A stretch of 62,643 nucleotides of DNA from an uncultured Bacteroidales bacterium. GTDB taxonomy: Bacteria; Bacteroidota; Bacteroidia; Bacteroidales; F082. The notes below the pieces were generated by a model. The model did no database searches and had not been told where the DNA came from. It was given only the letters and a program-made list of their open reading frames with translations. The DNA lies in NCBI GenBank assembly GCA_900318265.1, contig ONKA01000027.1:1-62643 (forward strand), written 5' to 3'. The position numbers were made by a program, and so were the translations under genes. Shown one piece after another: positions 18,418 through 26,767 of this stretch (positions within the stretch are counted from its first letter, which is position 1; every line of letters begins with the position of its first letter).

Positions 18418-18954
18418 ATGAACGAACAACCCACAGGGAAGACCTACGTCGGCAGTGATGAGCTTTATGCCGATGTGCAGCGCTGCATGAAACTGGTTGC
18501 CGAGATGAACACTGGCTACCACACCGAGTCCGAGGTGCGCGCTTACCTGCGACAAATCACAAGCTCTGACATTGACGACACCGTGCGTGTGTTTCCGCCG
18601 TTCAACATCAACTATGGCAAGAAGACCACCTTCGGCAAGGGCAGTTTCGTCAACTTCGGCTGCACCTTCCTGGCACTTGGTGGCATCACGATTGAGGAGG
18701 GCGTCTTCATTGCGCCTCATGTGGTTTTGGCTTCAGAATACCATCCCGAAGACCCGGAAACAAGACATTCCTTGCTCACCAAGCCCATTGTCATCAAGAA
18801 GAACGCCTGGATTGGTGCCAATGCCACGATATTGGCGGGAGTCACCATCGGAGAGAACGCCATTGTGGCCGCCGGTGCCGTGGTGGGAAAGGATGTCCCC
18901 GACAACACCATTGTGGGAGGCGTTCCTGCCAAGGTGATTAGAATGATCAGATAA
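18418..18954 (+). CDS. Hexapeptide-repeat O-acetyltransferase
   Basis: A 178-residue left-handed beta-helix acetyltransferase with the same architecture as the one at 14287 ([31 protein letters not shown], then [19 protein letters not shown] and GGVPAKVIR). The active-site His is in ASEYHP. It is co-transcribed with the preceding hydrolase gene (gap six bases). The acceptor is unknown. Confidence 0.85.
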   Translation: MNEQPTGKTYVGSDELYADVQRCMKLVAEMNTGYHTESEVRAYLRQITSSDIDDTVRVFPPFNINYGKKTTFGKGSFVNFGCTFLALGGITIEEGVFIAPHVVLASEYHPEDPETRHSLLTKPIVIKKNAWIGANATILAGVTIGENAIVAAGAVVGKDVPDNTIVGGVPAKVIRMIR

Positions 18955-18972
18955 GAGACGGAATGAAACGAT

Positions 18973-18990
18973 GAAATCCGCAATTCAGGC
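18973..18990. repeat. Partial copy of the AAATCCGCAATTCAGGC element
   Basis: GAAATCCGCAATTCAGGC matches the left arm of the hairpin-promoter element at 20229-20280. Only this arm is present, 16 bp before the CMD-cupin gene. Confidence 0.7.
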
Positions 18991-19005
18991 AATAAACTAA
19001 TGACT

Positions 19006-20211
19006 ATGAAAAAGACAATGATGATATTCGCCATCGCATTGACAATGGCCGCCTGTGGAACGCAATCCACTAAAGAAAACGCAAAAGAAATGAACACACT
19101 TACCTTTACTACCGAGCAGGCGACCTTCATGTCGGCCATCGTCTGCAATGAGGCCAAAGCCGACTATACCGCCTTGGCCGAGGCCATCAACGGCGGCTTG
19201 GATGCCGGCCTGACGGTCAGCCAAATCAAAGAAGCCCTATCGCAACTCTATGCCTACACGGGTTTCCCGCGTTCTTTGAACGCCCTTGGCTCTTTGCAGA
19301 AGGTATTGGAACAACGCCAGAGCGAAGGCAAAGCCACTGAAGAAGGTATGGATGCTTCTCCCCTGCCTGCCAGCTACGACGCCTTGAAACAAGGCACCGA
19401 GGTGCAGACCCAACTCAGCGGTCGCCCTTTCAACTATGACTTCTGCCCTGCCGAAGACTACTATCTGAAAGCCCATCTCTTCGGCGACATCTTCGCCCGC
19501 GACAACCTCACCCATGCCGACCGCGAACTCATCACCGTGAGTGCGTTGAGCGGCTTGGAGAATGTGATGCCGCAGTTGCAGGCACACGTACGAGGAGCAT
19601 TGAATATGGGTGTCACAGAGGAGCAGTTGCGTAGTATCCCAGTGGCTTTGAAAGCGTACGGCTTGGTTTCAGAAGCGCATCGTGTCGAAGCAGCATTAGC
19701 AACAGTCATTGTTGGAGACACAACTCTAAACTCTAAACTCTCAACTCTAAACTCTTCTTGGCCTATCGGAGAGCCCAACACTGCATACGCCCAGTATTTC
19801 ATTGGCAACAGTTACCTCGCCGTCCTCGATCCCACAAGCGGGCTCTGCAACGTCAGCTTCGAGCCTGGCTGCCGCAACAACTGGCACGTTCACCATGGTG
19901 CGGTGCAGATGTTGATCTGCGTGAGTGGTCGTGGCTGGTATCAGGAATGGGGCAAGGAAGCCATTCCGTTGGTCCCTGGCACCGTCATCGCCGTTCCCGA
20001 GGGCGTGAAACACTGGCACGGCGCTGCCAAAGACAGCTGGATGCAGCACCTCACCTACCATGCCAATGCCCAACCTGGCAACAGCAACGAACTGATGGAG
20101 CAGCGAGAGCAGAGTGATGCTCGCATCAACTCTGCCGAGTCGCGACAGAAGTCGAGTGAAACTCAATGGTTGGAGCCTGTCAGCGACGAACAGTATGGCA
20201 CTTTGAAATAA
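19006..20211 (+). CDS. Lipoprotein with two carboxymuconolactone decarboxylase (CMD) domains and a cupin domain
   Basis: A lipobox signal (MAAC) is followed by a CMD/AhpD-like domain (about residues 35-110), a second CMD domain (about 145-235, DYYLKAHLFGDIFARDNLTHADRELITVSAL region) and a cupin (about 250-360, with NNWHVHHGAVQMLICVSGRGWYQEWG and GVKHWHGA metal-site histidines). The stretch TLNSKLSTLNSS, encoded by heptamer repeats, sits exactly between CMD and cupin. CMD-cupin pairs are often found beside redox enzymes. An ATG two codons earlier (19000) is possible. Confidence 0.85.
   Translation: MKKTMMIFAIALTMAACGTQSTKENAKEMNTLTFTTEQATFMSAIVCNEAKADYTALAEAINGGLDAGLTVSQIKEALSQLYAYTGFPRSLNALGSLQKVLEQRQSEGKATEEGMDASPLPASYDALKQGTEVQTQLSGRPFNYDFCPAEDYYLKAHLFGDIFARDNLTHADRELITVSALSGLENVMPQLQAHVRGALNMGVTEEQLRSIPVALKAYGLVSEAHRVEAALATVIVGDTTLNSKLSTLNSSWPIGEPNTAYAQYFIGNSYLAVLDPTSGLCNVSFEPGCRNNWHVHHGAVQMLICVSGRGWYQEWGKEAIPLVPGTVIAVPEGVKHWHGAAKDSWMQHLTYHANAQPGNSNELMEQREQSDARINSAESRQKSSETQWLEPVSDEQYGTLK
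19721..19756. repeat. Tandem heptamer repeat at the CMD-cupin junction
   Basis: Five AACTCTA/AACTCTC units in tandem, read as a seven-residue periodic peptide (KLSTLNS). The unit is the same as that in nqrA. Confidence 0.85.
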
Positions 20212-20228
20212 TTGAACAAGATTCAATG

Positions 20229-20280
20229 AAAAATCCGCAATTCAGGCGAAGGCTTGGGTTGCGGTTTTTTTGTACCTTTG
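20229..20280 (+). promoter_or_regulatory. Combined terminator hairpin and promoter -7 box (repeat element, copy 1)
   Basis: Arms AAAAATCCGCAATTCAGGC and GCTTGGGTTGCGGTTTTTT form a 19-position stem with one mismatch and some G-U pairs around a GAAG loop. A T-run then leads directly into TACCTTTG (20273-20280). It can end the CMD-cupin transcript and start the next one. A related copy lies at 20972-21023. Confidence 0.7.
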
Positions 20281-20296
20281 CGGCAAAACAACAGCA

Positions 20297-20920
20297 ATGA
20301 AGAAAGAGATTGACCCTAAAGAATCACCGCGCGGACGGGCGTTTGAGCTGTGGAAAACGGCTGGCATGCCGAAAGTGACGATAGTCAAAACCTTCAATGT
20401 GGGCAGACTGATCAAGGTTGCCAAACGAAGCGGGATGAAGACGAACATGCTGATGTGCTGGTGTATCGGTCAAGCGGCCAGCGGCATTCAGGAGTTCTAT
20501 ACACTGCCTGCCAGAGAGCACTTATGGCAGTACGACCGTCTGGCAGTGATGACTGTCGTGAAGACCACGAGCGGTGACGCCCACCTTTGTGACATCCCGT
20601 TTTCAGCGGATCTTCGCCAGTTCAATGAAGACTATTTGCGCCTGACGCGCCAGGTGCACGAAACAAACGAAGACCACCTTCTTGGCGACGACTATATGGC
20701 CATCGACACCTCGGCCTTGGCAGAATGCGAGATTGACGGTGTGGTGAGTGTCTATTCCGAATTGTTCACCAATCCCTTCTTGGCCTGGGGCAAATACCAT
20801 CAAGGGCTGTTCAAAACGACATTGCCTATCTCGTTCCAGTTTCATCATGCCCAGATGGATGGCTTCGAAGCCGCTCGTTTCCTCAATGGCCTTCTGGAGG
20901 TAATTAACAGGCTTTCTTGA
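20297..20920 (+). CDS. Chloramphenicol acetyltransferase-like (CatA family) protein
   Basis: A 207-residue CatA-type acyltransferase fold with the active-site motif HHAQMDG (His183, His184, Asp188, Gly189), matching the HHxxxDG signature of trimeric CATs. The N-terminal part resembles CatA-like proteins of Bacteroidetes that are annotated without proven drug activity. I start it at ATG 20297, after the -7 box. Whether it acetylates chloramphenicol cannot be told from the sequence. Confidence 0.8.
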   Translation: MKKEIDPKESPRGRAFELWKTAGMPKVTIVKTFNVGRLIKVAKRSGMKTNMLMCWCIGQAASGIQEFYTLPAREHLWQYDRLAVMTVVKTTSGDAHLCDIPFSADLRQFNEDYLRLTRQVHETNEDHLLGDDYMAIDTSALAECEIDGVVSVYSELFTNPFLAWGKYHQGLFKTTLPISFQFHHAQMDGFEAARFLNGLLEVINRLS

Positions 20921-20971
20921 ATGAGAGTATTACAGCTGTAGTCTTGAAGGTTTAGCGGCTACTTGGTTTGT

Positions 20972-21023
20972 AAAAATCCAGAACTCAGACGAAGGCTTAG
21001 GTTGAGGTATTTTTGTATTTTTG
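20972..21023 (+). repeat. Copy 2 of the hairpin-promoter element
   Basis: Over 52 positions it matches the element at 20229-20280 at about 43. The stem is less perfect here, and the -7 box reads TATTTTTG (also once at 21008-21015). It lies 20 bp before the AlkZ-related gene. Confidence 0.65.
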
Positions 21024-21043
21024 TAACCTCATTTGAATGCTAA

Positions 21044-21697
21044 ATGATAATGAATTTTGAAATATCCAGTCCAGAAACAATGGAGCGAGCCATTTGCGAG
21101 CTTGGAATCGTCCCGTTTTTCACCAGCGCCATCCCGGGCTATTCCATCAAGGAACTCACACAGCCTGGGTTTTGGTTTGACGGTGAGGAGGACTCGCTCG
21201 GGCCGTGGGACTGGAAGATCGACTGCCTCCAAAACGGTGGCATCGCCTACGGGAAGTTTCTATGCGGAGGAAAAGCCGCCTTCGCAACCATTCCCTTTTA
21301 CCGCGAACTGATGAACGTCCGCCGCGCCACGACAACACCCGACAAGAACGGCGAGCGCATCATGGAACACCTCGAAAAGCAAGGCAGCATCACCATCAAA
21401 GAGGTACGCAACTTGCTTGGCGTGAAGAAAGGCCAAGCCGATGCAGCCGTAGGCAAGCTGATGCAGCAGTGCCGTGTCGTCACGGGAGCCATTGAACGGG
21501 TGTATCGAGGACCCGAACAGGTTTACAACGGCTGGCAGGTGTCGTATTTCTGCACGCCCGAGTTGCTATTCGAAGACTTCACCACGCTCCACACCGACCA
21601 TACCCCCGAGGAGTCGCTGGAGTTTTTAGTCGACCACATCACGAAACTGACGGATGGTATGGCTACACGAAAGCAGGTTTTGAAGGTGCTGAAATAA
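21044..21697 (+). CDS. AlkZ-related winged-helix protein
   Basis: A 217-residue protein of the family annotated as AlkZ-related in Bacteroides. It has the N-terminal motifs FFTSAIPGYSIKELTQPGFWF and GPWDWKIDC, and a middle winged-helix-like part (GSITIKEVRNLLGVKKGQADAAVGKL). These proteins are distantly linked to the DNA glycosylase AlkZ, but their function is unproven. ATG 21044 and ATG 21050 are both possible starts. Confidence 0.8.
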   Translation: MIMNFEISSPETMERAICELGIVPFFTSAIPGYSIKELTQPGFWFDGEEDSLGPWDWKIDCLQNGGIAYGKFLCGGKAAFATIPFYRELMNVRRATTTPDKNGERIMEHLEKQGSITIKEVRNLLGVKKGQADAAVGKLMQQCRVVTGAIERVYRGPEQVYNGWQVSYFCTPELLFEDFTTLHTDHTPEESLEFLVDHITKLTDGMATRKQVLKVLK

Positions 21698-21729
21698 ACT
21701 ATGATTATTCATCTCAAAATATAAACACA

Positions 21730-22908
21730 ATGATCAACGATTTCATTTATGACATTCCCGTAAGGATTTACTTCGGACGCGACCAACTGAAACACCTTGG
21801 CGCAGAACTCAAAAAATATGGCACACGCGTGCTGATGACCTACGGCGGCGGCTCCATCAAGAAGATGGGGGTGTATGACCGTGTGGTAAAAGAAATAAAA
21901 GAAGCCGGACTCGAACTGTTCGAACTCTCGGGCATCGAACCTAACCCACGCATCGGCTCCGTGCGCAAAGGTGTGCAGATGTGCAAAGAGCACAACATTG
22001 ATGTGTTGTTAGCTGTGGGCGGTGGCTCCACCATCGATGCCACCAAGATCATGGCCGCCGGTGCCTGCGTCGACCACGACCCTTGGGACTTCCTCGACCT
22101 CAGCAAGCGTGCCCCCATCGAGCGCGCCCTGCCCATCGTCAGCATCCTGACACTCGCTGCCACAGGCTCAGAGATGGACACGGCTGCCGTCATCAGCAAC
22201 CCCGAAACCAATGACAAAATCGGTCGCCTGGACCCCAACATGTTGCCCAAGGCATCCTTCCTCGACCCGAGCATCACCTTCAGCGTCAGCCCTTATCAGA
22301 CCGCTTGTGGCTCAGCCGACATCCTTTCGCACCTCTTCGAGGTCTATTTCACCATGGACCAGGACCTCTACATGCTCGACTGCTTCATGGAGGGCTTGAT
22401 GAAGACCGTCATCCGCTTCGCCCCTATCGCCATGCGAGAACCTGACAACTATGAGGCGCGTGCCAACCTGATGTGGGCCTCCTCATGGGCCATCAACGGC
22501 TTCGTGAACGGCGGTAAACGCAAAGCCTGGAGTTGCCACCCAATGGAACATGAACTGTCGGCCTTCTACGACATCACACACGGCCTCGGCCTCGCCATCC
22601 TCACCCCACGCTGGATGGAGTATTGCCTCGACGAAACCACCGTCTCGAAATATGTTCAGTTTGGCACCAACGTCTTCGGCATCGACCCGACCCTGCCTCC
22701 GCTGGACATCGCCCATCAAGCCATTGACAAGTTGAGCGACTTCCTCTTCAACACCTTGCAGCTGAAACGCACCTTCCCCGAGGTAGGCATCGACCGCACC
22801 CACTTCGACGTCATGGCCAAGAAAGCCGTTGGCGGTGGTACCATGCCCGGCTTCAAGCCCTTGCAGCAGGCCGACGTGGAGAAGATATTTGAGATGTGTA
22901 TGAAATGA
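21730..22908 (+). CDS. Iron-containing alcohol dehydrogenase (YqhD/butanol dehydrogenase type)
   Basis: A 392-residue group III alcohol dehydrogenase. The cofactor loop GGGSTIDATK and the metal-binding region (ADILSHLFE, HPMEHELSAFYDITHGLGLAIL) are intact. The N-terminus FIYDIPVRIYFGRDQL is typical of the NADPH-dependent YqhD/BdhA group, which reduces many short aldehydes. It lies in one run with the glutathione peroxidase and flavodoxin genes, so a role in aldehyde or oxidative stress is plausible. Confidence 0.9.
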   Translation: MINDFIYDIPVRIYFGRDQLKHLGAELKKYGTRVLMTYGGGSIKKMGVYDRVVKEIKEAGLELFELSGIEPNPRIGSVRKGVQMCKEHNIDVLLAVGGGSTIDATKIMAAGACVDHDPWDFLDLSKRAPIERALPIVSILTLAATGSEMDTAAVISNPETNDKIGRLDPNMLPKASFLDPSITFSVSPYQTACGSADILSHLFEVYFTMDQDLYMLDCFMEGLMKTVIRFAPIAMREPDNYEARANLMWASSWAINGFVNGGKRKAWSCHPMEHELSAFYDITHGLGLAILTPRWMEYCLDETTVSKYVQFGTNVFGIDPTLPPLDIAHQAIDKLSDFLFNTLQLKRTFPEVGIDRTHFDVMAKKAVGGGTMPGFKPLQQADVEKIFEMCMK

Positions 22909-22926
22909 ACTTAAATCCTATTCAAT

Positions 22927-23604
22927 ATGAAAAAACTATTCTTTCTCGCAGTAGTGGCACTGATGATGGCCGCGAGCTGCAACAACCAGAACAACAAGAC
23001 CGCCCAAGTGACGCCCGAACCAGAACCTGTGGTCGAGCAGACCAGTGGCATCTACGACATCACAGTCAAAGACATGGACGGAAGCGATGTATCGTTGGCC
23101 AACTACAAAGGCAAGGTGCTGCTCATCGTCAATGTGGCCAGCAAATGCGGACTGACACCACAATACGAAGGCCTTGAAGCCCTTTATCAGAAGTACAAGG
23201 ACCAAGGACTGGAAATTTTGGCCTTCCCCTGCAACCAATTCTTGGGTCAAGAGCCTGGTACCAACGAGGAAATCAAGAGCTTCTGCTCGCTGAACTACAA
23301 CGTCACCTTCCCGCTGTTCGACAAGATTGACGTCAACGGCGAAGCGGAGAGCCCGCTCTACACCTACCTCAAAAAGGAAGCACCTTTCAAGGGCTATCCC
23401 GAGGGCATCGAGGAGTTTGCAACAATGCTCGACGAAATTCACCAAAAGACCGGCACGGGCTTCGACCAAGGTGACGCCATCCGATGGAACTTTGGCAAGT
23501 TCCTGGTCTCCAAAGACGGCAAGACCATCCTCCGCTTCGAGCCCATGGTGACGCCCGACATGATGGAGGAGACCATACAGGAGCTTTTGAAAGTCAATGA
23601 ATAA
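22927..23604 (+). CDS. Glutathione peroxidase family lipoprotein
   Basis: A lipobox signal (MAASC) precedes a thiol peroxidase of the GPx family. The peroxidatic Cys74 is in NVASKCG, followed by FPCNQFLGQEPG (possible resolving Cys) and IRWNFGKFLVSKDG. The C-terminal half contains an insertion of about 15 residues relative to the cytoplasmic homologue at 32391. It probably acts as a thioredoxin-type peroxidase in the periplasm. The gene overlaps no neighbour; the next ATG is 13 bp after the stop. Confidence 0.9.
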   Translation: MKKLFFLAVVALMMAASCNNQNNKTAQVTPEPEPVVEQTSGIYDITVKDMDGSDVSLANYKGKVLLIVNVASKCGLTPQYEGLEALYQKYKDQGLEILAFPCNQFLGQEPGTNEEIKSFCSLNYNVTFPLFDKIDVNGEAESPLYTYLKKEAPFKGYPEGIEEFATMLDEIHQKTGTGFDQGDAIRWNFGKFLVSKDGKTILRFEPMVTPDMMEETIQELLKVNE

Positions 23605-23617
23605 AAATCGATACAAA

Positions 23618-24466
23618 ATGAAAAGATTACTCGTTCTCGCCATCGTAGCGATGGCCGCCGTTTCCTGCGGTCCGAAAAATGAAACCCAAAAAGAAGAAGC
23701 ACCCAAGGCAGAAACCCCTAAAGTGCTGGTCCTCTACTACTCCCAAACGTCGAACACGAAAGCCGTAGCGACCGAAATCGCCACACGGCTCGGTGCCGAC
23801 ATTGAGGAGATTGTCCTCACGAAACCCTACGATGAGGATTTCCAAGCCACCATCGAACGTTGCAAGCAAGATCGCGAACAAGGCATTGTTCCCGAGATTC
23901 AGCCATTAGCAGCCGACATCGCCAAATACGATGTGGTGTTCCTAGGCTATCCCGTGTGGTTCGGCACGTACGCACCGCCCGTGATTACCTTCTTGAGTCA
24001 AGTGGACTTGAGCGGCAAGAAAATTGTCCCATTCTGCACCTTCGGCAGCGGCGGACTGGAGTCGAGCATGAAGGATTTGGCCGAGGCACAGCCTAAAGCG
24101 GAAATCCTTCCCGGCTATGGTGTGCGTGCCGCCCGACTCGATGCTGCACCCAAAGAAATCGACCAATTCTTGAAAGCAAACGGTTTCCTTGAAGGAGAGT
24201 TAGTTCAGTTGGAGGACTTCCCAGAACAACATCCTGTAAATGAAGAGGAAACAGCTATCTTCAATGCTGCCGTCGATGGCTATCAGATGCTTCATGCCCA
24301 AGCCAAGGCCGTGGCTTCGCGTACTATTCCCGGAGGCACGGAATATCTATTCACAGCCGAGGATCTTCCACGTGAGGACAATCCAGGGATGCCTACGGGA
24401 GAGTTGAAGGTTTATGTGACCGTCGCTGATGGCGAAAATCCTGTTTTTACACGGGTGGTCAGGTAA
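23618..24466 (+). CDS. Exported flavodoxin-like lipoprotein with C-terminal extension
   Basis: A signal with lipobox VSC (Cys17) and a charged linker lead to a flavodoxin domain (VLVLYYSQTSNTKAVATEIA, FLGYPVWFGTYAPP, FCTFGSGGLESS). After about residue 185 there is a 95-residue extension (QAKAVASRTIPGGTEYLFTAED, then LKVYVTVADGENPVFTRVVR) that I do not recognise. I chose ATG 23618 because it gives a clean signal peptide. With the peroxidase and dehydrogenase before it, it looks like part of one operon. Confidence 0.85.
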   Translation: MKRLLVLAIVAMAAVSCGPKNETQKEEAPKAETPKVLVLYYSQTSNTKAVATEIATRLGADIEEIVLTKPYDEDFQATIERCKQDREQGIVPEIQPLAADIAKYDVVFLGYPVWFGTYAPPVITFLSQVDLSGKKIVPFCTFGSGGLESSMKDLAEAQPKAEILPGYGVRAARLDAAPKEIDQFLKANGFLEGELVQLEDFPEQHPVNEEETAIFNAAVDGYQMLHAQAKAVASRTIPGGTEYLFTAEDLPREDNPGMPTGELKVYVTVADGENPVFTRVVR

Positions 24467-24486
24467 ATGAAGATTCCAGTATTTCA

Positions 24487-24494
24487 TACCTTTG
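24487..24494 (+). promoter_or_regulatory. Promoter -7 box of the flavoprotein gene at 24512
   Basis: TACCTTTG followed by C, 17 bp before the ATG. Confidence 0.5.
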
Positions 24495-24511
24495 CAGCAA
24501 AATAATCACAA

Positions 24512-25129
24512 ATGAAAGCACTCCTCATCAACGGCAGCCCACACGCCAACGGCTGCACCTTCACCGCCTTGAACATCGTGGCGGAAGAATTACAGAAGAA
24601 TGGTATAGAAACCGAAATCGTTCATATTGGCAACAAGGACATCCGAGGCTGCATCGCTTGCGGCAAATGCGCCGAACTAGGGCATTGTGTCTTCAACGAC
24701 ATGGTGAACGAAGTGGCGCCCAAATTCGAGCAGGCCGACGGCCTCGTGGTCGGTTCGCCGGTGTATTACGCCGGTCCCAACGGAACGCTCACCAACCTGC
24801 TCGACCGCCTGTTTTTCAGCACCCCGTTCGACAAACGCATGAAGGTGGGTGCGGCCGTCGTCTCGGCACGACGTGGCGGCACCACAGCCGCTTTCGACCG
24901 ACTCAACAAGTATTTCACCATCAGCGAGATGCCTGTCGTGAGCAGTCGCTATTGGAACATGGTGCATGGCCACACGCCTGAAGATGTGACGAAAGACGAA
25001 GAAGGCGTGCAAATCATGCGCATCTTGGGCCGCAATATGGCCTTCCTCATCCGCGCCATTGCCGCCGAGCGCGAGCGCAATGGCTTGCCTGAAAAGGTAG
25101 TGGCGAGTTACACGAATTTTATTCGATAA
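24512..25129 (+). CDS. NADPH-dependent FMN reductase / iron-sulfur flavoprotein family
   Basis: A 205-residue flavodoxin-fold protein with FMN loop INGSPHANGCTFTAL and a cysteine cluster CIACGKCAELGHC, the pattern of iron-sulfur flavoproteins and related oxidoreductases. GSPVYYAGPNGTLTNLLDR and SARRGGTTAAFD are also typical. It probably transfers electrons from NAD(P)H or ferredoxin to an unknown acceptor. A truncated relative lies at 26768. Confidence 0.9.
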   Translation: MKALLINGSPHANGCTFTALNIVAEELQKNGIETEIVHIGNKDIRGCIACGKCAELGHCVFNDMVNEVAPKFEQADGLVVGSPVYYAGPNGTLTNLLDRLFFSTPFDKRMKVGAAVVSARRGGTTAAFDRLNKYFTISEMPVVSSRYWNMVHGHTPEDVTKDEEGVQIMRILGRNMAFLIRAIAAERERNGLPEKVVASYTNFIR

Positions 25130-25162
25130 AGACACTGTGTTTATTTGCGAGACCAATAATTC

Positions 25163-25576
25163 ATGATAAAACTGAACAAAGTACACCATATTGCCATCAT
25201 CTGCTCCAACTATCAGCGAAGCGTCGAATTCTATACCCGTGTTCTTGGCTTTCATGTCATTGCGGAACATTATCGTACGGAAAGACAGTCATACAAAACC
25301 GATTTGGCATTGGGTGATGACTACATCATTGAATTGTTCTCGTTTCCCTCGCCTCCACCACGAATGACCCGACCAGAGGCCGCAGGATTGCGCCATCTGG
25401 CCTTCGAAGTCGATGATGTGGCAAAGGCTGCAACGGAGTTTGACGAAATGGATGTCCCACACGAAGCGGTCAGAATAGACGAATATACCAACCGACGCTT
25501 TTTCTTCTTCCAAGACCCCGACGGACTTCCTATCGAGTTGTATGAAGGATGTGCCCAGGAAGAAACAAACCAATAA
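25163..25576 (+). CDS. yaeR: VOC family protein, YaeR/GloA2-like
   Basis: A 137-residue glyoxalase-fold protein closely matching E. coli YaeR along its length (KVHHIAIICSNYQRSVEFYTRVLGF, VIELFSFP-like IIELFSFPSPPP, GLRHLAFEVDDV, FFFFQDPDGLPIELYE). Metal ligands His8 (of VHHIA) and the C-terminal Glu of ELYE are in place. YaeR is a glyoxalase-like protein of uncertain substrate. It is followed 13 bp later by the Vat-type gene. Confidence 0.9.
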   Translation: MIKLNKVHHIAIICSNYQRSVEFYTRVLGFHVIAEHYRTERQSYKTDLALGDDYIIELFSFPSPPPRMTRPEAAGLRHLAFEVDDVAKAATEFDEMDVPHEAVRIDEYTNRRFFFFQDPDGLPIELYEGCAQEETNQ

Positions 25577-25589
25577 TATGTAAGAGTTT

Positions 25590-26234
25590 ATGATAACAAA
25601 CCGACCCAACCCCAACGAGGCTTTTCCGAATCCCAACATCCCAAGCCTCTGCTTCATCAAGAACGTGGTGAAGAGCCCGCGTATCATCATTGGCGACTAT
25701 ACCTATTATGATGACGTGGATGGTGCCGACCAATTCGAGAAGCACGTCACCCATTTCTACGACTTCATTGGCGACCGGCTGATTATCGGCAAGTTCTGCG
25801 CTATTGCCAAAGGTGTGGAGTTTGTGATGAATGGTGCCAACCACAGGATGGACGGCGTGACGACTTATCCGTTTTATGTCATAGGCGGTGACTGGGGCAG
25901 CGCAATTGCTCCAGTGAAAGATGAATTGCCTCTGAAAGGCGATACCATTGTGGGCAACGACGTTTGGATTGGTCAGCATGTCACCATCATGCCAGGTGTC
26001 CATATTGGCGACGGAGCCATTATCGGAGCCAACTCGGTGGTTGCCTCGGACATTCCTCCATACGCTGTCGCCGTGGGTAACCCTTGCCGTGTGGTCAGAA
26101 AGCGCTTCGACGACGATTTCATCGCTTATCTGCTGGAACTGAAATGGTGGGATTGGAACATTGAGAAGATCGAGGCCAATTTCGAGGCCTTGTCAAGTAG
26201 CGATTTATCGCTGATTAGAAAGATTGATCAATAG
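25590..26234 (+). CDS. Vat/CatB-type xenobiotic acetyltransferase
   Basis: A 214-residue hexapeptide acyltransferase of the XAT class (streptogramin Vat and CatB chloramphenicol acetyltransferases). The Vat-specific stretch [11 protein letters not shown] and the active-site NGANHRMDG with His85 are present, as are [17 protein letters not shown] and WWDWNIEKI near the C-terminus. Resistance to streptogramin A is possible, but many chromosomal homologues have not been tested. It lies next to a P-loop kinase gene and a 5'-truncated gene, which may mark an insertion. Confidence 0.85.
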   Translation: MITNRPNPNEAFPNPNIPSLCFIKNVVKSPRIIIGDYTYYDDVDGADQFEKHVTHFYDFIGDRLIIGKFCAIAKGVEFVMNGANHRMDGVTTYPFYVIGGDWGSAIAPVKDELPLKGDTIVGNDVWIGQHVTIMPGVHIGDGAIIGANSVVASDIPPYAVAVGNPCRVVRKRFDDDFIAYLLELKWWDWNIEKIEANFEALSSSDLSLIRKIDQ

Positions 26235-26244
26235 TTTGTCATCC

Positions 26245-26766
26245 ATGGTTATACTGATAGCAGGTGCATCACATACGGGTAAAACGCTTTTGGCGCAGCG
26301 GATGCTTGAAAAATACAAGTATCCTTATATGTCTATGGATCATTTGAAGATGGGCTTGATCCGCAGTGGCAACACCACCCTGACACCGAAAGATGATGAT
26401 GCCTTAACGGAATACCTTTGGCCCATTGTCCGCGAGATCATCAAGACAGCAATCGAAAATCATCAGAATCTCATAATAGAAGGCGGCTATGTTCCATACA
26501 ACTGGAGAGAATGCTTTGAAGAACCGTATTTGAACGCTATCCGTTTCATTTGTCTTGCCTTGACAGACGAATACATTGACCAACACTTTTCCGAAATAAA
26601 AGGACACAGCTTGGATATTGAAAAGCGGCTGGAAGACAGTTGCACTGTTGCCACTTTAAAGAATGACAACAAGAACTATATTGATGGTTTTAAGAAGGTT
26701 GGAGAAAAGGTCTGTATGATCAACTCCGATTATGAACAAGTGATTCAGTCTATTTTGGACATTTAA
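26245..26766 (+). CDS. P-loop nucleoside/metabolite kinase-like protein
   Basis: A 173-residue ATP-binding protein with Walker A GASHTGKT at the N-terminus, a conserved MDHLKMGL segment (lid or substrate region) and ENHQNLIIEGGYV (Walker B-like). It resembles small AAA/zeta-toxin- or 2-phosphoglycerate kinase-like kinases, and I cannot assign a substrate. The base composition is more AT-rich than that of its neighbours. ATG 26245 is the first normal start; the frame upstream has no ATG. Confidence 0.75.
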   Translation: MVILIAGASHTGKTLLAQRMLEKYKYPYMSMDHLKMGLIRSGNTTLTPKDDDALTEYLWPIVREIIKTAIENHQNLIIEGGYVPYNWRECFEEPYLNAIRFICLALTDEYIDQHFSEIKGHSLDIEKRLEDSCTVATLKNDNKNYIDGFKKVGEKVCMINSDYEQVIQSILDI

Positions 26767-26767
26767 T

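Noticed and set aside
17278-18720. Open frame of 480 codons antisense to the alpha/beta hydrolase gene
   Set aside because: Both sense genes have clear families; the antisense product has no recognisable domain.
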